Shown here piece after piece: positions 1-9,558 of a stretch of DNA of 64,000 nt. Position 1 is the stretch's first letter; each line of letters begins with the position of its first letter. The notes under the pieces are model-generated. The model was given only the letters and a program-made list of their open reading frames with translations. It did not search any database and had not been told where the DNA came from. Source of the stretch: Methylomonas rhizoryzae (GTDB lineage: Bacteria; Pseudomonadota; Gammaproteobacteria; Methylococcales; Methylomonadaceae); the NCBI RefSeq assembly GCF_008632455.1, contig NZ_CP043929.1, forward strand, positions 3,162,001 to 3,226,000. Direction: 5' to 3'. A program made the position numbers and the translations under genes.

Positions 1-429
1 CGAATGCACTGGCGCAACTACCCGGAACTGTTTAAGTTACTAACGCTGCAAGACCCACTGCAGCGTGAGCTGACTATCGTACGCCGAGTGACCAATTTGA
101 ACGAGAAACACCATGCGCTCGCCGAGCGCTGGGAGCAAATACACCGCGCCCGCCCCATCAGCCGACTCAACAGTCTGCGACAACTGGCCGCTGCTGCGAG
201 CTACCGGCCCGACGCGCGGAAACCGCAGAGCCCGATACTGTTGTTAAACAGCCGGGGCGACCGTTTGGTCGACCCGGATTGCTCGGCAGCGATTCAACGA
301 CGCTGGCAATTACAGTTGGAAACCCACCTTTGGGGCGGCCACGATTTAACTTCGGACGACGGCCCGTGGGTGGTTAACACACTTCAAGCCTGGTTGCGGA
401 AACTGCAAACCGAAGCTGCGGCTAGTTGA
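1..429 (+). CDS. alpha/beta hydrolase, C-terminal part (cut by window edge)
   Basis: The frame is open from the first base, so this is the last 142 codons of a longer gene. The tail has the look of an alpha/beta-hydrolase: a hydrophobic strand followed by NSRGDRLVDP, where the Asp would be the acid of the triad, and then WGGHDLTSDDG, where the His would be the catalytic base, before a closing helix. The nucleophile elbow lies upstream and cannot be seen, so the substrate is unknown. It converges on the H-NS gene and their stop ends overlap by 8 bp. Confidence 0.7.
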   Translation, partial: RMHWRNYPELFKLLTLQDPLQRELTIVRRVTNLNEKHHALAERWEQIHRARPISRLNSLRQLAAAASYRPDARKPQSPILLLNSRGDRLVDPDCSAAIQRRWQLQLETHLWGGHDLTSDDGPWVVNTLQAWLRKLQTEAAAS

Positions 430-739
430 TTTCGAACTCGGCTTTGTCTCTGCCGGCAGCCAGCAATTCCTGCATCCATTTCGGCGCCAGACCGCGACCC
501 GTCCAAGTTTGAGAAGCATCGGCCGGATTACGGTATTTAGCCGCCACTTTGCTGCCTTTCCTTTCCGACCTTTTATCGCTTTCGCCAATTTCAACAGTCA
601 CGCCAATTGACGCCGCAAGTTCCTTAATTTGCGCTAAAACTTCCTTACGCTTGCTGTTCATCCGCTCCTTTAAAGCTCTTTCGGCATTATCGATCAGTGC
701 TTGAATTTCCGCTTCAGAGAGATTGTTAAAATCAGTCAT
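422..739 (-). CDS. H-NS family nucleoid-associated protein
   Basis: A 105-residue DNA-binding protein that would coat AT-rich DNA and silence transcription. Residues 1-50 are a charged helical region of the oligomerisation type. The C-terminal third carries the H-NS/StpA DNA-binding signature KYRNPADASQTWTGRGLAPKW, with the hook Q/GR replaced by the TGRG form common in beta- and gammaproteobacteria. The length is a little shorter than E. coli H-NS (137 residues) and typical of the short H-NS/BprA-like group. A Shine-Dalgarno-like GGGGAAAAT sits directly before the ATG. Monocistronic. Confidence 0.92.
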   Translation of the reverse strand: MTDFNNLSEAEIQALIDNAERALKERMNSKRKEVLAQIKELAASIGVTVEIGESDKRSERKGSKVAAKYRNPADASQTWTGRGLAPKWMQELLAAGRDKAEFEIN

Positions 740-769
740 ATTTTCCCCATTAAATTAAAAAGCGCCTTA

Positions 770-775
770 ATTATA
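770..775 (-). promoter_or_regulatory. probable -10 box of the hns-like gene
   Basis: On the minus strand a perfect TATAAT lies 30 bp before the H-NS start, in a very AT-rich leader. No good -35 at 16-18 bp is visible (TTGATT is 19 bp away), so only the -10 is called. Confidence 0.4.
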
Positions 776-805
776 TCACCGCTTTTAATTATTAAATCAA
801 GCATC

Positions 806-1492
806 CTAATGATTAACTAAGAAATTCACTTGGCTAAATAACTTGCCGTCAGCATGGATTAACGCCACTCTCCATTCGCCGACATCTTCGAGTGTAAACT
901 TACGTGAAGATACTAGCTTAAACTTATCCGATTTAATATCGACACGCTTTTTGATCACTAAACCGCCGTTTTTGTACCAAGCTTGATATAGAGTTTGCTT
1001 GGCCAATTGCTTTACTTCGCAAAAATAAAACAGCTCCAAGGTTTTACCGGCCTCCGGCACGAACCGGTACGCATCAACCGGCTTTAGCGGTTCGCCTTTT
1101 AATAACTCGGTATTCAGCGACGCACGAATTACTCGTCTATCGAAAATGATTGCACCCGGTTTGAAAACTTTTTCGGACAACGTATTGCCGCTAGTCTCAG
1201 CCTTAATTCCAACCGGCTTTTCCGGCAAAGCCGGGCTGCCTTCCGTTTTGACGGAATCGCTAATTTGCGAATCCCCGATAGCCGTTTCCGGCGGAAGCGG
1301 CTCCGAGGCCGGGCGATCCGAGCCGGCAAATTTAACCCAATAAACCGCGAACGCGATTAATATAAAAAAAGTGAGCACAGCTGCTAGAATTCTACCGGTA
1401 TGCCATACCGTTACCATTTTCGGATCGATCAATGCTTTCCGATATTTGTCCTTATCGTAATTTATCTTAATAATCACTCTGTTATCCGCCAT
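806..1492 (-). CDS. DUF2914 domain membrane protein
   Basis: A 228-residue protein from the ATG at 1492; an upstream in-frame start at 1582 would add 30 residues that look like untranslated leader. Residues about 34-52 form one transmembrane helix after a basic, soluble N-terminus. A Pro/Glu-rich linker (60-100) leads to a C-terminal domain of about 75 residues with the DUF2914 pattern: FYFCEV, QAWYKNGG, a serine-rich SSRKF stretch and GEWRVALIHADGKL. Proteins of this family are thought to expose the domain in the periplasm; function unknown. Transcribed divergently from sucA across a 134-bp gap. Confidence 0.75.
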   Translation of the reverse strand: MADNRVIIKINYDKDKYRKALIDPKMVTVWHTGRILAAVLTFFILIAFAVYWVKFAGSDRPASEPLPPETAIGDSQISDSVKTEGSPALPEKPVGIKAETSGNTLSEKVFKPGAIIFDRRVIRASLNTELLKGEPLKPVDAYRFVPEAGKTLELFYFCEVKQLAKQTLYQAWYKNGGLVIKKRVDIKSDKFKLVSSRKFTLEDVGEWRVALIHADGKLFSQVNFLVNH

Positions 1493-1626
1493 GCTGCTCT
1501 CCGCAATTTTTGCAGCCCGTCTTTGTTCAAGCCAAGCTACGGTGCGCGTTTGCGCTTCGTTTTTCCTTTGGTAATATACCATTAACAGCTACAAACCTTT
1601 CTCAAGCGCTAAAACCGGGACGTTAT

Positions 1627-4464
1627 ATGAGCAACTTATTGAAACTGTTTAGCGACACCTCGGCGTATTACGGCGGCAACGCCAGCTACATCGAATTGCT
1701 TTACGAACAATACCTGAACGATCCTCAATCGGTTTCGGATAAGTGGCGCGAACATTTCGACAATATCCACTGCGGCTCGCACGACGACACACCGCATAGC
1801 GTCATCGTCGAACGCTTCGAAAAGCTGGCCATCTCGGAGCCCGGCAAATTAGCCAAAATGCAAGGCTTTACCGAGCAAAGCGTCAAAAAACAATCGGCCG
1901 TCGCCAGACTCATCAATCAGTACAGGATGAAAGGCCACCAGATAGCCGCCAATAATCCGCTCGGCAACTCGGAAGCAATACCCAGCGATTTGGAACCGGT
2001 GTATTACGGCTTAACGCAAGCGGACATGAAAACCGTGTTCGACACCGGCGGCCTGTGCGGCATAGACCGGCTTCCGCTGCACGCGATCATTCAAACCTTG
2101 AATGAAATCTATTGCGGCAGCATAGGCAGCGAATTCATGCATATCGTGGACGCCGAGCCTAAAAATTGGATACGGGCTAAATTGGAAGGCGCGAAGCCTG
2201 ACTACGCCAGCCATGCGGAAAAACGTATCGGCTTGCTGAAATTGCTGACGGCGGCTGAAGGATTGGAAAAATATTTGCATCGCAAATACGTCGGTCAAAA
2301 ACGATTCTCGCTGGAAGGCGGCGAATCGCTGATACCGATTCTGGACGAACTGATCCAACGCGCCGGCGAATCGAAAGTCAGAGAGGTGGTGATCGGCATG
2401 GCTCACCGCGGCCGCCTGAACGTACTGGTCAACGTACTGGGTAAAAGCCCGGCCGTTCTGTTCGGCGAGTTCGAAGGCACACATACCTCATCTCCCGGCG
2501 TATTGACCGGTGACGTCAAATATCACATGGGCTTTTCCTCCAACATCTCCACGCCCGGCGGCCCCATCCACTTGACTCTTGCTTTTAACCCTTCGCATCT
2601 GGAAATCATCAATCCGGTCGTGGAAGGCTCCGTTAAAGCCCGACAGGATAGACACGGCGTAGGCGGCGAAGACGCCATTGTGCCGGTACTGATCCACGGC
2701 GACGCATCGTTCGCCGGGCAAGGCATCGTCATGGAAACCCTGAACATGTCGGAAACCCGCGCCTTCCATACCGGCGGCACGGTGCACATCGTCATCAACA
2801 ATCAAATAGGCTTTACCACCAGCAACCCGTTCGACGCCCGTTCCACGCTATATTGCACCGACGTGGCCAATATGATTCAAGCGCCGGTATTTCACGTCAA
2901 CGGCGACGATCCGGAAGCCGTGGTGTTCATCACCCAGTTAGCGCTCGAATACCGGATGACTTTTCATAAAGACGTCGTGATCGATTTAATTTGCTATCGG
3001 CGCTTAGGCCATAACGAAGCGGACGAACCTTCGGCCACTCAACCGATGATGTATCGCAAAATCCGTAATCTCCCGACCAGTCGGCAGCTTTATGCGCAGC
3101 AGTTGATCAACGACGGCGCGATCGACGAAGCCACGGTCAATCATCTCGAAGAAGAGTACTATCAGATGCTCAGCGAGGGCAAAGTCGTATCCCGGCCGAT
3201 TGTGGTAAATCAAAACTACTCCTACTCGGCCCGTTGGGAAAAATATCTGAACCGGGAATGGAACCAGGCCGCCGACACCACTGTGCCGCTGGAACGCCTG
3301 CAATTTTGCAATGCGCGCATGCAAATCTTGCCCGAAAATTTCGAATTGCACCCGCGTGTCGCCAAGGTCATGGAAGAACGCAACAAAATGGCCGCAGGGG
3401 AAATATCGATGGATTGGGGCTTCGCCGAAAACCTGGCCTACGCGACGTTATTGCTGGACGGTTACGATATACGCCTGACCGGTCAGGACATCGGCCGCGG
3501 CACCTTCTCTCACCGCCACGCGATTTTGTTGAATCAACAGAACGGCGACAATTACATTCCGCTGAAACACTTGACCGACCAGCAAGGCCGCGCGCAAATT
3601 TTCAATTCGCTGCTGTCCGAAGCCGGCGTGCTGGGCTTCGAATACGGTTACAGCTCCACCGAACCCGACAAATTGGTGATTTGGGAGGCGCAGTTCGGCG
3701 ACTTCGCCAACGGCGCCCAAGTAGTTATCGATCAGTTCATCACCTCGGGCGAAACCAAATGGGGCAAATTGAGCGGTCTGGTCATGCTGCTGCCGCACGG
3801 TTTCGAGGGCCAAGGTCCGGAACACTCCTCCGCTCGGCTGGAAAGATATTTACAATTGTGCGCCGACCAAAACATCCAAGTGTGCTCGCCCACCACACCG
3901 TCGCAAATCTTTCACCTGTTACGCCGGCAGTTGATACGCCAATACCGTAAGCCCTTGGTGGTCATGAGCCCCAAGAGCCTATTGCGCCACAAACTGGCGG
4001 TATCCAAGCTGGAAGACTTAACCGAGCGTGGCTTCATGCCGACTATCGGCGAAATCGACGACATCGATCCGTTTGCGACCACCCGCTTGGTCCTTTGCAG
4101 CGGAAAAGTCTACTATGACTTGCTGGAAGCGCGCCGCGACGCCGACCTGAAACACGTTGCCATCATCCGCATCGAACAGTTATATCCGTTCCCTAACGAC
4201 GCTTTTCGCGCGGAACTGGAAAAATACCCCAACATCGACCTAGTCGTCTGGTGTCAGGAAGAACCGCGCAACCAAGGCGCTTGGTATCAAATTAAGCATC
4301 ATTTTTACGAACTGATCGACGATAATATCCCCATCATGTACGCAGGCAGGCCGCCATCAGCCGCCCCGGCCGTGGGCAACTATAAAACCCATCTTACCGA
4401 GCAGAAGGCCGTCGTGCATACCGCCCTATTTGGCAGCAAAGAAGGAAATAAACATGAGTTTTGA
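1627..4464 (+). CDS. sucA: 2-oxoglutarate dehydrogenase E1 component
   Basis: Thiamine-diphosphate-dependent E1 subunit of the 2-oxoglutarate dehydrogenase complex; decarboxylates 2-oxoglutarate and passes the succinyl group to SucB. The 945-residue length is normal. The N-terminal YIELLYEQYLNDP motif that docks E2 is present. GMAHRGRLNVL and GDASFAGQG mark the TPP domain, and GQDIGRGTFSHRHA the transketolase pyrimidine domain. An in-frame ATG at 1510 would add 39 residues; the start at 1627 gives the family N-terminus MSNLLKLF. Followed after a partial overlap of readable frames by sucB. No lpd (E3) gene follows, so E3 must be encoded elsewhere. Confidence 0.98.
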   Translation: MSNLLKLFSDTSAYYGGNASYIELLYEQYLNDPQSVSDKWREHFDNIHCGSHDDTPHSVIVERFEKLAISEPGKLAKMQGFTEQSVKKQSAVARLINQYRMKGHQIAANNPLGNSEAIPSDLEPVYYGLTQADMKTVFDTGGLCGIDRLPLHAIIQTLNEIYCGSIGSEFMHIVDAEPKNWIRAKLEGAKPDYASHAEKRIGLLKLLTAAEGLEKYLHRKYVGQKRFSLEGGESLIPILDELIQRAGESKVREVVIGMAHRGRLNVLVNVLGKSPAVLFGEFEGTHTSSPGVLTGDVKYHMGFSSNISTPGGPIHLTLAFNPSHLEIINPVVEGSVKARQDRHGVGGEDAIVPVLIHGDASFAGQGIVMETLNMSETRAFHTGGTVHIVINNQIGFTTSNPFDARSTLYCTDVANMIQAPVFHVNGDDPEAVVFITQLALEYRMTFHKDVVIDLICYRRLGHNEADEPSATQPMMYRKIRNLPTSRQLYAQQLINDGAIDEATVNHLEEEYYQMLSEGKVVSRPIVVNQNYSYSARWEKYLNREWNQAADTTVPLERLQFCNARMQILPENFELHPRVAKVMEERNKMAAGEISMDWGFAENLAYATLLLDGYDIRLTGQDIGRGTFSHRHAILLNQQNGDNYIPLKHLTDQQGRAQIFNSLLSEAGVLGFEYGYSSTEPDKLVIWEAQFGDFANGAQVVIDQFITSGETKWGKLSGLVMLLPHGFEGQGPEHSSARLERYLQLCADQNIQVCSPTTPSQIFHLLRRQLIRQYRKPLVVMSPKSLLRHKLAVSKLEDLTERGFMPTIGEIDDIDPFATTRLVLCSGKVYYDLLEARRDADLKHVAIIRIEQLYPFPNDAFRAELEKYPNIDLVVWCQEEPRNQGAWYQIKHHFYELIDDNIPIMYAGRPPSAAPAVGNYKTHLTEQKAVVHTALFGSKEGNKHEF

Positions 4465-5686
4465 CATATTGGTGCCCCATCTTCCTGAATCGGTTTCAGA
4501 TGCTACGCTGGTCGCTTGGCACAAACAAGCCGGCGACTGGGTTAACGCCGGCGACAACCTAGCCGACCTGGAAACCGATAAAGTGATCCTGGAAGTGCCC
4601 GCACCGTCTGCCGGAGTGCTACTGGAAATCGTCAGACAACCGGGAGAAACCGTGGCCGGCGGCGAGATTCTGGCCCGATTCGACGCCAAACAGAAAACCG
4701 CTGTGCCGGAAAAGCCGACTCCCGCAGTGCAATCCGGGAGTGCCGAACCCCAGTCCGGCAAAGCCGAGTCACCGCTAAGCCCATCGGTACGCAAACTGGT
4801 CGCCGAAAACGAGTTGAACCCGGCAGCCATCAGCGGCAGCGGCAAGCACGGACGGATTTTAAAAAGCGACGTACTGGAATTTTTAGAAGAACAAAGCGCT
4901 CCGCAACCAACCCCGGTGCCAGCACCTCAGCCACCGGCCCAAGAAGCCAGCCACGCACCGTTGTCGGCTACTGCGGTCGCCAGCCTGCGCCCCGAGCAAC
5001 GCGTGCCGATGACGCGATTGCGGGCGAAAATCGCCGAACGCCTGCTGCAAGCCCAGCAAAACGCCGCGATGCTGACCACCTTTAACGAGGTCAATCTAAA
5101 ATCGGTCATCGATCTGCGCAATCAATACAAAGACCGGTTCGAGGCCAAGCACAACGTCAAACTCGGCTTCATGTCGTTTTTCGTCAAAGCCTCTATCGAA
5201 GCCTTAAAGCGCTTTCCGGCCATCAACTCCTCGATAGACGGCAACGACATCATTTACCACGGTTATTACGACATCGGCATAGCGGTCACCACGCAGCGCG
5301 GCTTGATCGTACCCATATTGCGCGACGCCGATCAACTGGATTTCGCCGGCATCGAAAAAGGCATACAGGATTTCAGCAGCAAAGCCCGTAGCGGTTCTAT
5401 CAGCATGGAAGACCTGAGCGGCGGCACCTTTACCATCACCAACGGCGGCATCTTCGGCTCCATGCTGTCCACGCCGATTTTGAATCCGCCGCAATGCGCG
5501 ATTTTAGGCATGCACGCCATCAAGGACCGGCCCATCGTCGAAAACGGCGAAATCGTCATCCGCCCCATCATGTATCTGGCCCTGTCTTACGACCATAGGC
5601 TGGTAGACGGCAAAGAAGCCGTGCAATTTTTGGGCATCATCAAAGAAAGCCTGGAAGCTCCGGCTCACCTGCTATTGAACATATAA
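4454..5686 (+). CDS. sucB: 2-oxoglutarate dehydrogenase E2, dihydrolipoyl succinyltransferase
   Basis: Core E2 subunit (410 residues). Domain order is the expected one: lipoyl domain at 1-78 with the lipoylated Lys in LETDKVILEV, an Ala/Pro/Glu linker, a peripheral subunit-binding domain near 105-140 (SPSVRKLVAENELN), a second Ala/Pro linker, and the catalytic acyltransferase domain from about 180 with SYDHRLVDGKEA holding the active-site His and Asp. The ATG at 4454 lies inside the 3' end of sucA, so the two are translationally coupled and form one operon. Confidence 0.98.
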   Translation: MSFDILVPHLPESVSDATLVAWHKQAGDWVNAGDNLADLETDKVILEVPAPSAGVLLEIVRQPGETVAGGEILARFDAKQKTAVPEKPTPAVQSGSAEPQSGKAESPLSPSVRKLVAENELNPAAISGSGKHGRILKSDVLEFLEEQSAPQPTPVPAPQPPAQEASHAPLSATAVASLRPEQRVPMTRLRAKIAERLLQAQQNAAMLTTFNEVNLKSVIDLRNQYKDRFEAKHNVKLGFMSFFVKASIEALKRFPAINSSIDGNDIIYHGYYDIGIAVTTQRGLIVPILRDADQLDFAGIEKGIQDFSSKARSGSISMEDLSGGTFTITNGGIFGSMLSTPILNPPQCAILGMHAIKDRPIVENGEIVIRPIMYLALSYDHRLVDGKEAVQFLGIIKESLEAPAHLLLNI

Positions 5687-5740
5687 CCCCACCGCACCTT
5701 GCGCGCCGTCCGCTCGCGGCGCCTCAGACCATCTTACGCC

Positions 5741-6376
5741 ATGCGTTACACCATCTTACCCGTCACCGATTATCAACAAAATTGCACGCTGTTGGTCTGC
5801 GAAAAAACCGGACAAGCAGCGCTAGTCGATCCGGGCGGCGATTTGGACGACGTATTGGCGGTCGTCGAAGCGCAGAAGGTCGAATTGGCGGCCATTTTGG
5901 TAACTCATGGCCACATGGACCATGTTGGCGGCGTCGCCGAACTCGCCGACAAATTAAAACTACCGATTTACGGCCCGCACCGGGAAGACGACTTCTGGAT
6001 TCAAAACCTGCCTAAGCAATGCGAGATGTTCGGCTTCCCTATGAGCGAACGTTTTACTCCGACGCGCTGGCTACAGGACGGCGACCGGGTCAGCGTGGGC
6101 GAACAAGTTCTGGAGGTCATACACTGCCCCGGACATACACCCGGCCACGTGGTGTTCTATCACGCCGCCAGCAAATTGGCCTTGGTTGGCGACGTACTGT
6201 TTAAAGGCTCTATCGGCCGCACCGATTTTCCGCGCGGCGATTACCAGACGTTAATCGATTCGATACAACTCAAATTGTGGCCACTGGGCGCGGACGTGGC
6301 CTTCATACCCGGCCACGGCCCCATGTCGACTTTCGGCGCGGAAATGCGCAGCAATCCGTTTGTGCGCATACGCTGA
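5741..6376 (+). CDS. MBL-fold metallohydrolase, glyoxalase II-like (YcbL type)
   Basis: A 211-residue metallo-beta-lactamase fold hydrolase. The metal motif THGHMDHVGG is intact, with the further ligands in CPGHTPGH, VGDVLF and the terminal PGHG. The short length without the C-terminal substrate domain of GloB places it in the YcbL/type II glyoxalase-like group, which hydrolyses thioesters such as S-lactoylglutathione in some members. Actual substrate unproven. The start at 5741 (MRYTILPV) matches the family; 5699 would add an Arg-rich tail with no support. It lies 54 bp after sucB on the same strand. Confidence 0.88.
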   Translation: MRYTILPVTDYQQNCTLLVCEKTGQAALVDPGGDLDDVLAVVEAQKVELAAILVTHGHMDHVGGVAELADKLKLPIYGPHREDDFWIQNLPKQCEMFGFPMSERFTPTRWLQDGDRVSVGEQVLEVIHCPGHTPGHVVFYHAASKLALVGDVLFKGSIGRTDFPRGDYQTLIDSIQLKLWPLGADVAFIPGHGPMSTFGAEMRSNPFVRIR

Positions 6377-6461
6377 GACGGCTAACTGCAGCCAACGGCG
6401 TTGCCTTAGGATGCGAATAGCCGTTAGAATCAAACCTTCTCGTACCCAAAGGAAGGTAGCC

Positions 6462-7160
6462 ATGGCCCACAAACTCGCACTAAGCAACAAGCTGCTGTTA
6501 CCCTTACTGCTAAGCGGTTATATGAGCGGCTCGACAGCCCTAGCCGACGTCGTATCCGGCCGCTATCAAGGCACTATCAATTTCGATAGCGGCTTAGGCC
6601 TACTCGGCCAAATTATGTACGTCGATTTCAGCTACGACGCCGGCGTTCCCTATTTTCAAAACATAACCGAGCCGCCGTTGCACGACGCGGCCGATTATTT
6701 CGATTATTTACTCGAGATGAGGATTCGCATCGGCGACAACGTTTGGGATTGGCAGCCAACCTTGGGCACTTCGTTTATCTCGCTTTACAACGACAGCCTG
6801 ATTAGTACCCTGATTGGTACGGAAGACAGAATCGTCGCATACAACGACGCATTCACCGGCCCCTTACTCGTCCCGGGAGTAGAAGATATTTCCTACGCAT
6901 TCAGCCTTTATCTGTCGGACAACCTGGGCTTGGACGGCCTGGACACCGCCCAATCGCTACCCAACAGCGCACCTAACCCGGAACTGTTTAACAACTTGGT
7001 GTGGAATTCGATGGAATTCGCCTTTTTTACCGGCAACGGCGAGTCCGGAGAGTTTTATTTCATTACCACGTCCGATGTGACTCCGGTGCCTATTCCTGGC
7101 GCATACGGGTTATTCGCTTCGGCAATTTTGTTATTACCCAAGCAAAAGCGGAGCGGATGA
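6462..7160 (+). CDS. secreted protein with VPLPA/PEP-CTERM-like sorting tail
   Basis: A 232-residue exported protein of unknown function. A signal peptide covers residues 1-29 (KLLLPLLLSGY ... ALA|DV). The body is acidic and rich in Tyr, Phe and Asp. The C-terminus reads VPIPGAYGLFASAILLL followed by KQKRSG: a short motif, one hydrophobic helix and a basic end, which is the tripartite signal handled by exosortase-type enzymes. The ATG at 6462 has a good ribosome site (AAGGAAGG). A bidirectional terminator follows. The matching acyltransferase of the PEP-CTERM system is at 60430-61155. Confidence 0.7.
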   Translation: MAHKLALSNKLLLPLLLSGYMSGSTALADVVSGRYQGTINFDSGLGLLGQIMYVDFSYDAGVPYFQNITEPPLHDAADYFDYLLEMRIRIGDNVWDWQPTLGTSFISLYNDSLISTLIGTEDRIVAYNDAFTGPLLVPGVEDISYAFSLYLSDNLGLDGLDTAQSLPNSAPNPELFNNLVWNSMEFAFFTGNGESGEFYFITTSDVTPVPIPGAYGLFASAILLLPKQKRSG

Positions 7161-7170
7161 GTAGGCATAA

Positions 7171-7195
7171 AAAAGGGGCTGATTCAGCCCCTTTT
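7171..7195. terminator. bidirectional rho-independent terminator
   Basis: AAAAGGGGCTGATTCAGCCCCTTTT: a GGGGCTGA/TCAGCCCC stem flanked by A- and T-tracts on both sides. It separates the convergent genes ending at 7160 and 7217 and can serve both. Confidence 0.9.
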
Positions 7196-7216
7196 TAATT
7201 GCGCTAAAAGCCCTGA

Positions 7217-7540
7217 TTATTTGTTGGCATCAACCAGTTTATTAAAAGCTTCAACCCGTTGTTTGCCGATGTTCGCCAAATCGATACCGTTTTCGATAAT
7301 CATCGCAATCAAGCCTGGCGTGTTATAGACGATTTTCCCCAAGTAAGCGACGGCCGGAATCGCCACAATCGCGCCAAACAGCGTTCCGAAACCCAATACG
7401 CCCAAAAATTTGGTCAACAGCACCACAACATCCAAAGGCAGTAATATCATGGTGCCGAAATACACCAATACGATGAAAGTAAATAAAACGAAGACCACAA
7501 ATTGCAGCAGCCGTATCAAAATGACATTCAGGTTTTTCAT
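7217..7540 (-). CDS. small membrane protein of unknown function
   Basis: 107 residues; not recognised. Two long hydrophobic stretches are visible, about 10-38 and 43-70, so the protein should sit in the inner membrane with a C-terminal amphipathic segment (NTPGLIAMIIENGIDLANIGKQRVEAF) of roughly 35 residues on one face. The gene is monocistronic with its own terminator downstream and a 238-bp gap upstream. Confidence 0.6.
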   Translation of the reverse strand: MKNLNVILIRLLQFVVFVLFTFIVLVYFGTMILLPLDVVVLLTKFLGVLGFGTLFGAIVAIPAVAYLGKIVYNTPGLIAMIIENGIDLANIGKQRVEAFNKLVDANK

Positions 7541-7778
7541 GATTTGAATTCTCGGGAAATATTTAGCAAACTGAGCAAGACCAAACGTTTAGCTGATAAC
7601 GCCGGCCCAAAAACATCGCACATTATAAAATAAAACCCTAAAAACCACTCAAGTTTTTACCATAACTTAACCGGCGTCATGTCAAGGGATGTAGCGCACA
7701 TGCTAGCCGGATGCATCAAAAACCGGTCAAGTTTCCTTAACCTTGTCAGTTTCGAGTTAAACCCAAAGGCGGCAGCCT

Positions 7779-8480
7779 TTACGAGTAATAATCGTAATCC
7801 TCGGATTTTTTCAATTTAAACTTGGGCTCGACATCCACCTCTTGGTGATTCAGTTTTTCCCGGCCCGGCTCGGGTAAGGCCCGAACGGATTCGATAAACT
7901 CTTTAAACCAAAGGCTTTCGGCAACCGGCTGCATATCCTCGTCCTGCACAATAGTAGACTCGTTGGGCAAACTACCGAATTCTTTTGCTTGCTCCAGGGC
8001 TTTTTGACAGGCCGTTTCGTCGCCGCGAAGAGCATAAATGCAGGCCAGATTATAGGCCGCGCTGGCTTTTTGAATCGCGCAAGCTTGCTCGAAAAACTCC
8101 TCCGCCTTTGCGTAACACCCCGTTCGTTCGGCCGCCGGGCGCAAACGAGCCAATTCCATGTACGCCACGCCGCCGTCGATTGCCGCGCCTAAATAATTGG
8201 GCGCGGTTAACAAGCAAAAGGTAAATTTCGAGATGGCATCTTCGAGAGTGGCGGCCGCTTCCGAACCTTGTTTGGTTCCAGCCTCGTGCAACAGCCCGAA
8301 CCCCCAATGGTACAAGGCCTCGGAAAACATTAAATTGTCGACGAGTACGCCGGCAAACCCCTGGTAAGCGCTTTTATACAATTGCTCCGCTTTGCCGCCT
8401 TCGCTTTTGCGGGCTTGAGCCACGTGTTTGATTGCAGCATCCAAGGTGGATCGCTTTTTAAAAGAACTCAATAATGACAT
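7779..8480 (-). CDS. tetratricopeptide-repeat protein
   Basis: A 233-residue soluble protein made of helical repeats. Segments such as ALYHWGFGLLHEAG, CYAKAEEFFEQACAIQ and AAYNLACIYALRGDETACQKALEQAKEFG show the Trp/Leu/Gly/Tyr, Ala and Pro spacing of TPR units; the last gives the clearest fit. No signal peptide or enzyme motif, so a scaffold role is likely. The start at 8480 (MSLLSSFKK) is preferred over 8576, because the upstream 32 codons overlap the divergent DUF2288 gene. Confidence 0.7.
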   Translation of the reverse strand: MSLLSSFKKRSTLDAAIKHVAQARKSEGGKAEQLYKSAYQGFAGVLVDNLMFSEALYHWGFGLLHEAGTKQGSEAAATLEDAISKFTFCLLTAPNYLGAAIDGGVAYMELARLRPAAERTGCYAKAEEFFEQACAIQKASAAYNLACIYALRGDETACQKALEQAKEFGSLPNESTIVQDEDMQPVAESLWFKEFIESVRALPEPGREKLNHQEVDVEPKFKLKKSEDYDYYS

Positions 8481-8567
8481 GACGATTTCCTCATCAGGAT
8501 AACAACTGCTTGCGATAAAATAACCGCCAAGTCTACAACATCGCCTGTCGTTCCGAAAAACCGTTTT

Positions 8568-8882
8568 ATGCAACACTTACCGTCGGACCTTGAAAAAGCC
8601 AAGGTCAACCTGGAAACCTCGCAAATCGCCTGGCGGGAATTGCAGCGTTTTTTCGCTGCCGGTCAAACCATAGCGGTAGCCGCCGATTTGGATTTGATCG
8701 AAGTCGCCTATCAATTTTCCGCCGACAACCGAACGCTAGTCGCCGCTTGGTTGCAACAGGGAGTGGTCGGACCGGTCAGTGACCGGCAGGCCAGCGAATG
8801 GTACCAAGACGACAGTCCGGTATGGGCCGTGGTAGTCAAACCGTGGATCTTGGTACAAGCCTCTGCCCAACCTGCCGATTAA
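8568..8882 (+). CDS. DUF2288 domain-containing protein
   Basis: A 104-residue protein matching the DUF2288 family: an N-terminal helix with ETSQIAWRELQRFFAAG, the segment AVAADLDLIEVAYQFSADN and the end WAVVVKPWILVQ. The family is found in proteobacteria and cyanobacteria and has no known function. It is divergent from the TPR gene and its stop overlaps the DoxX gene stop by 4 bp. Confidence 0.8.
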   Translation: MQHLPSDLEKAKVNLETSQIAWRELQRFFAAGQTIAVAADLDLIEVAYQFSADNRTLVAAWLQQGVVGPVSDRQASEWYQDDSPVWAVVVKPWILVQASAQPAD

Positions 8883-9523
8883 GACGGGAAATACTTGCGC
8901 ACCAGCCAATAGTCGGCGCTAACGTAACGGCCGCCGCCGGTAAAAAACAATGCCAGCAGCATGACGAAATAAGTAGCCGCGAACTCTATCCCGTTATTCA
9001 ATACCACAAAATTGCCGAACTCCGTCAACCACTGGTAATCGCCTTGCGCCTGCAAGAGTTCTTTGGCTTGCGCCAAGCGCTCCACGGCGGCTTTTGTGCG
9101 GTCGGTAGCAAAAATCCCGTCGCCGGTGGCAATTGCCAACCAACCGTTGTGCCAATGTACCGTAAAAGCCGCGAACGCCATGATCACCATCAGCGGCAAG
9201 CTAATAAACCGGGTTGCAAAACCGAACAACAAAAACAGCGCACCCAAAATTTCGAATAATCCGACTAGGAAGACCAGCAAATATGGAGCAGGCAGCCCTA
9301 ACCCCCATTCGGCATTACCGAACCACTCGGCGGTATCGGTAAAACCGGAGAATTTCTTGGCCCCCGCCATCCATAACACCGGCGCCAAATATAGACGCAT
9401 CAACAACGGCGCTAAAAAATCCACGCACTGAGCCTTATCGCAAGCCTTGCGGACCCACGCTACGACAATCGGTGCCGTTTCCAGCATAATTGCCGCGAAC
9501 TTCGAAAACATCGTATTACTCAT
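8879..9523 (-). CDS. DoxX-family membrane protein
   Basis: 214 residues with four predicted membrane helices. RLYLAPVLWMAGAKKFSGF is the typical first-helix signature of the DoxX/DoxD family, followed by GLPAPYLLVFLVGLFEILGALFLLFGFATR. An insertion of about 45 mostly polar residues (LAIATGDGIFATDRTKAAVERLAQAKELL) sits between helices 3 and 4, which makes this longer than the common 130-140-residue DoxX. Function in this family is poorly defined (quinone-linked or stress roles have been suggested). Confidence 0.8.
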   Translation of the reverse strand: MSNTMFSKFAAIMLETAPIVVAWVRKACDKAQCVDFLAPLLMRLYLAPVLWMAGAKKFSGFTDTAEWFGNAEWGLGLPAPYLLVFLVGLFEILGALFLLFGFATRFISLPLMVIMAFAAFTVHWHNGWLAIATGDGIFATDRTKAAVERLAQAKELLQAQGDYQWLTEFGNFVVLNNGIEFAATYFVMLLALFFTGGGRYVSADYWLVRKYFPS

Positions 9524-9558
9524 TTCCCCCTCCGCCCATTTGATTTTTTGACTTATTT